Source: Cristatella mucedo
Lineage: Eukaryota > Bryozoa > Phylactolaemata > Cristatellidae
Length of the DNA: 64,000 nucleotides
Direction of reading: 5' to 3'
Assembly: GCA_009760855.2 (NCBI GenBank)
Contig: WPIO01000028.1
Coordinates: forward strand, 2,746,501-2,810,500
How positions within the stretch are numbered: the stretch's first letter is position 1; each line of letters opens with the position of its first letter. Made by a program: the position numbers and the translations under genes. The notes below the pieces were generated by a model. The model was not told the origin of the DNA. It made no database searches and saw only the letters and a program-made list of their open reading frames with translations. This document shows, one piece after another, positions 57,516 to 64,000 of this stretch.

Positions 57516-57781
57516 TCCAGGACAAAGGAGTTCTAGCCCGCCTCCGAACAGCTCTTGTTCGTGCTAAAATTCAGCCAAGGCCAGCAGGGCGCTACAGTAG
57601 GAAAGTCGAAAAAACTCGTAGAAGCACTGACTTAGCCTAGTGGCTAAGCTTCGAGCAATGTCCAACTTTCTACATATATATTGTACTGATCATCCTCAGC
57701 TTATTTATGAGTGCACTCTGCTACAGCTGAGATGACGATACTTTAGCCAAAGATCTTCCATATTCCTTGAGGTTAGTCACT

Positions 57782-57808
57782 GCAATTAAAAACATACACA
57801 CACACACA

Positions 57809-57854
<46 letters not shown>

Positions 57855-58015
57855 TACCCCATATTTATATATATATATACCCCATATATATATATATATA
57901 TACCCCATATATATATATACCCCTTATATATATATATATATACCTTATATATATATATATATATACCCTATATATATATATATATATATATACATATTTA
58001 TTTATTTATTTATCA
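57782..58015. repeat. AT microsatellite with regular CCCC/CCTTA interruptions
   Basis: (CA)n then (TA)n blocks of about 16-22 bases separated by ACCCCATA, ACCCCTTA or ACCTTA, ending in TTTATTTATTTATTTATC. The open frame of Tyr-Ile repeats is an artefact. Confidence 0.92.
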
Positions 58016-58141
58016 TTTATATCACTTAAGATAACTTAGTCTCCATTCAGGCGTCTCACATATGCCAATGGACTTGAGCCCACGAGCTCGGCCAGACCAT
58101 GGTCTGGGTGACCACCTTAATTGTAGGGTCAAACCAGCCCC
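58000..58141 (-). mobile_element. SINE-B copy 3
   Basis: Minus strand. GGCTGGTTTGACCCTACAAT at the head, AAGGTGGTCACCCAGACCAT, box B-like GGGCTCAAGTCC, then a decayed tail hairpin (GACGCCTGAATGGAGACTAA) and a TTTATTTATT-rich end that merges with the AT microsatellite on its left. Confidence 0.8.
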
Positions 58142-59796
58142 ATTCGCTTCTTAGTCAGAACGACGCTTTAAAATTGCATGTCCTACTTCAAAATAGCACG
58201 TGCCTACTGGGCCCTCTGATTAAGTAACGTTCCTTTGGACTAACTTCTTTGCTGAAACTTGATGTCCATTTGATGGCCTGCCAGTAACGATCTCAGCTAA
58301 GTTGTTGACTCCCAGTCTAGGAAACATAATAGCTGTTAAGACCTTAAACCTGTTACCTTCCATCTATGATACTTGGACAGGTTGAACTTAGTTTAGTGGC
58401 AAAATCTTTAAGTCTATGCATACGGTTCCACTGTGAACACTAGCGAGCCGATCCGACATGCTCCTCTGTTTATTCCATCAACTTTCAACAAATACACAAT
58501 ACACGATTTGGCCAGGCCTTATCAGGCAAGCCTCAGTTTAGTTAATTCCTTTATTTGCGACATTCTGTCCCAATGTCTGTGATTACCCTTACGAGTGTGT
58601 CGTCCAGTGCGATACTTCACTTGTAGCATACTGTCATTGCTAACCTCAGTAGCCATTATTGTATTTCGAAAGCTTCGATGTTACCACAAAACTCAACCTT
58701 CACTGAGCTGCACTAGCATCCAAGAAGTATTGATACCAAGGTTATGTAACACATTTTGAAGCCCTTTTAATTATTTTAAGCTTCAGCTTAGTTATAAGAA
58801 TTGCCTAGCAATTACAGCCATGAAACACACCACCGGGCTGTCTGACTAAAACCGTTTAGCTGTGATTCCAACACTTCACAAGTCCTATAGGGACATAGTG
58901 AGTCAGAGACCGTGAAACTGATCTATTAGTGCTGGATAATTTGAAATTTCATACAAGCTTATAGTTTTGAAGTGTAAATATGAATTTAAATCCTCTTCAC
59001 AGTACGAGTTTCGCCTTAATCTAAATTGTAACTACTGCCAAGACTGGGCCGACGGTGAAGCCCATGCAAATGTAAGCGGAGCAACAGCCTTCGATCTTTC
59101 CCAGAGTGTATGACTTGATGTTTAACTATCTCCTACTCTTCCATCAATATTATTTAGTGAGTTTGTAGAGCTGATCGATTTCACTATGGTGTGCAGTGCT
59201 GTACCTCCAAATTAAAGTTGTGGAGAATTATAGCACTCGGCTATCTGCACTAGCAATCACAAGAAATTCTTCAACACGTGTCTTCCCAGAGCTGGTAATC
59301 CGCTAATCCAGTGGCTTTCTTACATGTCATGCGATGACTTAAATCTCGTTTGCGGAATAAAAGCAATCTGGAGTGTTTTATTAACATTAGCAAAGCCATA
59401 TCATTTTCAAAACCATTTGATGGGTCGATAAACTGATTTAAGAATCTCCACTGTTCTTAAACAATTGTTCTCACGTTGCCAGAACAGGAAAGAGAGCTAA
59501 TCATTATTGTAGAAGATTTTTTACCGTAGTTGTAATTATTTACCTGAAGCTGGCGGTATCATGCCTTCTCGGCAGTTCTCTTACTAGCACCGAAGTAAAC
59601 CCTAGAGCTGGCTGACGCCCGAAAGAGCCCCGTAATACCTGCATGCATCTCAGAACCTTTCCGGAAGAGTGATAACTGTAGTATGTTATCTTGCTTAATT
59701 GTTAAACCGTTGGCATGTGTTAATAGAAGATGCAAATCCGTTACTACCCTCGAAATAGATACGTAGATATTCAATGTTTTTAAATAGCACGATTAG
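58142..59796. other. unassigned spacer
   Basis: No gene or repeat recognised. The minus frame at 59559-59774 has no known motif. Confidence 0.45.
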
Positions 59797-59797
59797 T

Positions 59798-59872
59798 AAC
59801 TTAATGTCTATTCAGTCTATTCAGTCGCTTTACCTATGCCATGGGGCTCGAGATAATGATCTCGGCCATCGA
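59798..59872 (-). mobile_element. SINE-B copy 4, fragment
   Basis: Minus strand: GATGGCCGAGATCATTATCT, box B-like CTCGAGCCCC, CATAGGTAAAGCGACTGAAT, then a duplicated GAATAGACT in place of the hairpin. Confidence 0.6.
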
Positions 59873-61362
59873 TTAATTTTTATTTGACATAGTTTTTGCT
59901 TGTTTACCAGATCTAGTCAACGAAAACTTTCTCCCATATCCACTGAAAGCATACGAATGTAGTACAAATGACCATCTTGCATCTATTGCACCCTTTTGAT
60001 AGTAAATTCAAATGGATAATAACCCTTTAGAAAGTGCAATTTTAGAAAAGTGTATATGTCTACTTTGGATTTCTAGTTACAGCTGCCCCGTTCATGTAAT
60101 TAAATATACAGGTGGCTGCCATGACCCGAACTTGTCATCACGGGAAAAGAGCACGAGTCTAGGTCAAAACCCATAGTAATTACTTCAGAAAACTGAAAAT
60201 ATAAAGGTGACCCAAGAGAATGATGATTGATAGCTCGCCGTAGTAATATTGTGATACATCGGGTGAAAGAAGGCCTTAAAATTGTCTCGATGTCAATTTG
60301 CACACACACGGCCACTGCCATGCATTCAATATTTGACAAGACCTCACTTTATGAACTTTTAGTATCAACACCTTAAGAGAAAAACTGCAGCATTGTGTTC
60401 AATTTTTTATTTGCTCCAGGTTACTTGAGTTAATTGATATTAGGCTTTTGAATTCTGGTTTAAGAAATCAAGCAAATTATTTTCCCTTCGAAAATTATTC
60501 GTAAATCCAGTGATTGAGTTTGATCAGCCTCATAGAAGGTATGGAAGATGTTACAGTCATCATGATACTAGCATAAATATATTATTAAGCAAGATGTAGG
60601 CACTTTGAAGCTAACACTAATGAGGTACAAACCATACTGCATTATTGATTTGTATCGCCCTTGGACAATGTGAGACTATACGATCTGATGTTTAGCATCT
60701 GCTAGTTAAGATTTATATGCCTGGCTGGAGCCGGGACTGCATAAGTCAGCAGCATGCAAATAAATGCAGAGGATACTTCGTCAAAAGAGAATACAAGCAG
60801 CCATTTCTAACAGTCAGATTTTTCAAGTATATCGCCAACAAATCCTTCATTTGAGAATTTATGAAGCTCGTTTCTATGAATCGCGCCTCCTGTATTTATT
60901 TGAGATATACCGATGATTATTTGACCCTTATTCTACCGGAGGGCGCGAGTTAACTGGGCACCACGGCCTTACAACTTCATCCGGCAGGGTTTGTAGATTC
61001 GTCTGTCAGACGAAAGCTTTACGGCATAGTCACTATTTCAGTGTTCGGCATGTTGCAGCTGTGCATAAGTAAATTTCAACTAAGTGGCCAAATCGAAAAG
61101 CATAGCTAGTCACCAACAATTGAATCAACTCGCGGGTAAGAATATTATCCTTTTGCTGATGCGTTTTCGTATTCTTGGCTTATAACTTCAAAGCATTACT
61201 TGCAAGTCATTTGACTAATATCCTCATAGGTAAGGGTTTGCATCAATACATAGTTTTCAATCACATGCGTATCACAAAGTAAGGAGTTTTTATATTCATT
61301 TAGGCCTTTGCTGTGATATCGTGGCAGGCGTCAGCTCCAGAAACGGCTCTATGGGTAAGGTG
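59873..61362. other. unassigned spacer upstream of the GPCR pseudogene
   Basis: Nothing recognised; AT-rich. Confidence 0.45.
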
Positions 61363-61885
61363 GGAATATGAAAGATTATTGACTAGTGGTCCTTCGGCTC
61401 CAATCCTGATCTTGGTGGCCTTCTTGCCGTTCACCTGTCCTTGTATGGCGTCGTTACTCCAGTCATATGCTTTGTCGCTATCATTTCAAATTTTCTAAAC
61501 CGGACCGTACTATTGATCATTGCCAAGCGAAATATTTCGCCAATCTACCAAATTCTGTTTGCAATAGCGGTCGCTGAACTTATTATTTGTGGATCGCAAC
61601 TAGTAACCAGGGCTCTGGAATACCCTTGGGTTGCACTGATACATTGATATCCACTGACTGCCGGATCAGAGCGTGCTGGGCTCTGTTGTAGACGTTGTTT
61701 ACCTATCTCTTTACCCAATCTCCCAGATTGCCGGCTTAGTATCCAATTAGTGAACAGTCGTAATATCTGCTTTCAGGTTTATAGCAATCTACTTTCCCGT
61801 GAAGGCATCTCAGTGGTACACAAGATGCCGGGCTATAGCCTCAGTAGTGACCGTGACTACTGCTGCCCTTAGCTGATTCTTGATC
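61363..61885 (+). pseudogene. GPCR pseudogene, truncated paralogue of the 43145-44356 receptor
   Basis: Aligns with the intact receptor from its DYWSF motif to early TM4. The TM1 segment (SNFLNRTVLL) and TM2 (QILFAIAVAELIICGSQLV) are recognisable in one frame. The Tyr of DYWSF is a TAG stop (61384-61386), a TGA follows at 61645-61647, and the TM3 region needs at least one frameshift. The last part matches the receptor's TTTATTGCTGTCTACTTTCC and CATCTCAGTGGTGCACAAG bases closely. Similarity ends near 61880 and L2-A sequence starts at about 61895, so TM4-TM7 are gone. Same strand as the intact gene, about 17 kb downstream. It is a local duplicate that died. Confidence 0.85.
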
Positions 61886-61894
61886 AGGTTCAAC

Positions 61895-62504
61895 ATATAA
61901 CACGAATAACATAGTTAGGGGAACATGCACAGGATCAGCATGCAAGTGTGCTTAGCAGTAGCTTGTACAGACTCAGCTCGCATAGGCAAATAAAGAACGA
62001 ATTAACAGAAAGAACGAAAGAACAGACAGGGACCCAATAAATGCTACTGTAGGCAGGTGTGTTTTAGTTTCTTTTTAAATGTCGATACTTCAGGAGAGCA
62101 GGCGGAAGTCGGGAGTGAGTTCCAGGCTACGGGAGCCTAAGAACGAAAGGCACGGTCTCCAGGGGATATGAGATTTTTACAATTTTGGGTAAACAGCTAT
62201 ATTCCGAAAAGCAGGTGGTACGATGCTTAGCCTGGTGGGAAAGTAGATCTGCTAGATAGGCTGGAGACAAAACATAAAGGCACTAGTAAGTGATAAAACC
62301 TAAAAGTCCATGCGATTCTTGACTAGGAGCCTGTGCAGGTTGGCAAGACGCAGTGCAATATGGGAGCTGTGATGCTTGCAACAGACAAGACTGGCTGCAG
62401 AGTTTGGCACCAGCTATAAGCACTCGAGTCCACAGGCTAGTAGACCACCAAGCAGTGAGTTACAGAAGTCTAGATGTGATGTCAAAAATGTATGTGCTAA
62501 TTTA
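61895..62504 (-). mobile_element. L2-A LINE copy 19, older element, left part
   Basis: Diverged copy on the minus strand, lacking the terminal hairpin and tail. Starts in the 3' UTR (ACACGAATAACATAGTTAGG) next to the GPCR pseudogene and runs into ORF2 up to the LDFCNSLL region, where copy 20 interrupts it. It contains a local duplication near 61995-62030 (AGAACGAATTAACAGAAAGA). Confidence 0.8.
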
Positions 62505-63249
62505 ATAATAATAATAATTGTAATAATAATTCACTTGATAAAGCGCCCTCAGAGAACTTAATCTCTCTCTAGGCGCTTTACATTTGCTGTAAAGTGAAAT
62601 GCAATTGAATGGTAAGTAAAATCATGCTTGAAAAACAAACGAAATGAATAATATGGTTAGTGGTGACAAGCACAGGGTCAGCATGCAAATGTGGTTAGTG
62701 GCAGCATGAACAGTGTCAGCACACATAAGCACATCAAGGACGAATCACAGGGACCCACTGACTGCTGTCCTAAATAGTTGTTTTTAGGTTCCTTTTAAAT
62801 GTGGTCAGGTCAGGGGATGTTCTGACCCAGATCGGGAGGGAGTTCCAGGCTTTGGGAGCATATGAACTAAATGCACGGTCTCCAAAGGATGTAAGGTTTG
62901 TATGAGGTATTTGTAGACTGTTGGATTCAAAAAATCAGGTGGTACGATGCTTGGCCTGGTGGGGGAGTAGATCTGAGAGATAAGCTGGAGCCAAAGAAGG
63001 AAGTGACTTAAAAGCGAGCGACAAAACCTTGAAGTCAATCCGTTGCTTGACTAGTAGCCAGTGCAGGTCAGCGAGAAGTGGAGTGATATGTCAGCTGCGA
63101 CGCTCACGACAGACAAGCCTAGCTGCAGAGTTTTGCACCAGCTGCAATCGCCTGATCGCACTTGCTGGTAGGCCAGTAAGCAGTGAGTTGCAGAAGTCGA
63201 GACGGGATGTCGCGAATGCATGAACCAACTTAGAAGTGGTATCTTTATC
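62505..63249 (-). mobile_element. L2-A LINE copy 20, younger, nested in copy 19
   Basis: Tail AATAATAATAATTGTAATAA on the left, consensus-like hairpin (62540-62580), 3' UTR and distal ORF2 up to the TTSKLVHAF region. Much closer to the consensus than the flanking copy 19, and 5' truncated at about 63249. Stops and changes break the frame. Confidence 0.88.
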
Positions 63250-63825
63250 TAATGTGGTATCTCCTATCTATATAATTTACATCAGGTGTCCCTGTCTAAA
63301 AAAAGCCCCAGTTTTGGCAATGTTATGCTGCTGAAAGCAGGCATACTTGACTGTGGAGCTCAAATAAATGTCTAATAAAGGTCATTTTAAAAACGACACA
63401 AAGTTTATGTGCTGATTCAAATAGATACATGTTGGCAGAGCAGGTTTTTAGTGTTAGCCTTTCTAATTTTTAATGAGACTTAGTTGGCCCATAATTAGTA
63501 AGTCAGTTACAATCGTTCGATGCCATCCGCATGCTAATTTATGCAGCTAGGTAGTTGAAAGAATTCGATATACTGGAGGGTTTTATTGGTTCAAAGTTAT
63601 GGTGCAAGTGAGTGTCATCTGCTTTAAAGTGACGGCCTAGATTGTGCTTGTCAATCACTTCGGCAAGAGGGAGAAAATATGCTGTGAAAAAAACGGGTCA
63701 AGCACAGAGCCCTGATATTCCCCATATTTTTCAGGCTAATCGGATAATCTTTGCATATTCACATCAATACTCAAGAGTTTACCACTGAGCCGAAACCTCA
63801 CTCATTGCAATTTGATGCCATTGAT
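63250..63825 (-). mobile_element. L2-A LINE copy 19, right part
   Basis: Resumes exactly where the left part stopped (TGTGGTATCTCC, then AAAAAAAGCCCCAGTTTTGG) and continues through the post-RT region into RT. Motif C at 63614-63628 reads FKADD. Extends to the segment before motif B near 63825. It has an insertion of about 30 bases near 63262-63290 and many indels. Confidence 0.85.
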
Positions 63826-63869
63826 ACACAGATTAAATGCTTTTACAGCTTAGCCATCCCGTTTGTTAA

Positions 63870-64000
63870 ATAGCTGTCTTCCACGGTGGCTTGCAATACA
63901 TTTAACTAGGTCCTTACTTCAGTCTCGGCTAGATTATGGCAAATCCATTTTGGCTGATGTATTCATAAAAGCAAGTAGACCGAGGCAGATGGCTCTGAAT
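63870..64000 (+). mobile_element. L2-B LINE fragment, cut by the window end
   Basis: CTGTCTTCCACGGTGGCTTG followed by ATTTAACTAGGTCCTTA matches, in reverse complement, the right end of the L2-B copy at 2575-3040. The frame reads SLLQSRLDYGKSILAD, the usual SLVLSRLDYGN.LL motif of L2/CR1 ORF2. Confidence 0.65.

Larger units (their letters stand above)
56148..57596 (-). mobile_element. probable solo LTR (1.45 kb)
   Basis: GC-rich block that begins TGTAACGCC and ends GGGCGCTACA, short inverted termini of LTR type (TG ... CA). It is flanked on both sides by GTAG (56144-56147 and 57597-57600), a possible 4-base target duplication. Minus orientation is favoured: AATAAA read on the minus strand near 56409-56414 is followed by a GT-rich TTTGTGTGTCTC, as in an R/U5 boundary, with a GATAAAA TATA-like box about 40 bases before it. 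No internal gag-pol sequence lies next to it. The 157-codon plus-strand frame inside (56927-57400, non-ATG start) has no known domain. Confidence 0.6.

Noticed and set aside
57767..58039. 90-codon Tyr-Ile repeat frame
   Set aside because: Pure translation of the AT microsatellite.
62376..62561. 61-codon frame with LINE-like residues
   Set aside because: Antisense of L2-A copy 19, running into the tail of copy 20.

Overview
This window looks like animal nuclear DNA from a repeat-rich, probably invertebrate genome. It has no operons, no long ORF density and no rRNA operon. It is full of 5'-truncated non-LTR retrotransposons, tRNA-derived SINEs, AT, CA and CAG microsatellites, and one apparently intronless seven-transmembrane receptor. 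The receptor resembles the divergent peptide-receptor-like or orphan class A GPCRs that expand in lophotrochozoans, so a lophotrochozoan (mollusc, annelid or flatworm type) is my tentative guess. The sequence does not prove the phylum.

Layout. 0-5.5 kb: three fragments of an L2-like LINE (here L2-A) and one of a second lineage (L2-B). 6.9-20 kb: mostly unassigned DNA with six copies of a tRNA-derived SINE (SINE-A), a decayed short-period repeat with a GC-rich, 5S-like patch near 13.4-13.9 kb, and one short L2-A tail at 9.3 kb. 20-26 kb: L2-A tails, an L2-B scrap and a 1.8 kb L2-A copy with reverse transcriptase (RT). 30-35 kb: L2-B followed by a cluster of L2-A copies, one nested in another, ending in a tail that grades into a CAG microsatellite. 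36.9-42.4 kb: L2-A tails, a second SINE family (SINE-B) whose tail copies the L2-A 3' hairpin, a possible orphan exon, a CA microsatellite and an L2-B RT fragment. 43.1-44.4 kb: the only convincing protein-coding gene, a GPCR. 45.0-47.2 kb: the longest L2-A copy. 52.7-60 kb: SINE-B copies, a decayed RT of a third LINE type, and a 1.45 kb probable solo LTR with internal tandem repeats. 61.4-61.9 kb: a broken paralogue of the GPCR, followed at once by a nested pair of L2-A copies reaching 63.8 kb, then an L2-B fragment running off the window.

How the parts relate. The GPCR and its pseudogene lie about 17 kb apart on the same strand, which suggests a local receptor cluster. SINE-B ends in the hairpin found at the 3' end of L2-A. 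In LINE/SINE pairs such a shared tail is the RT recognition signal, so L2-A (or a close relative) is the likely source of SINE-B mobilisation. No LINE copy here looks active: all are 5' truncated, and all with coding sequence carry stops, frameshifts or deletions.
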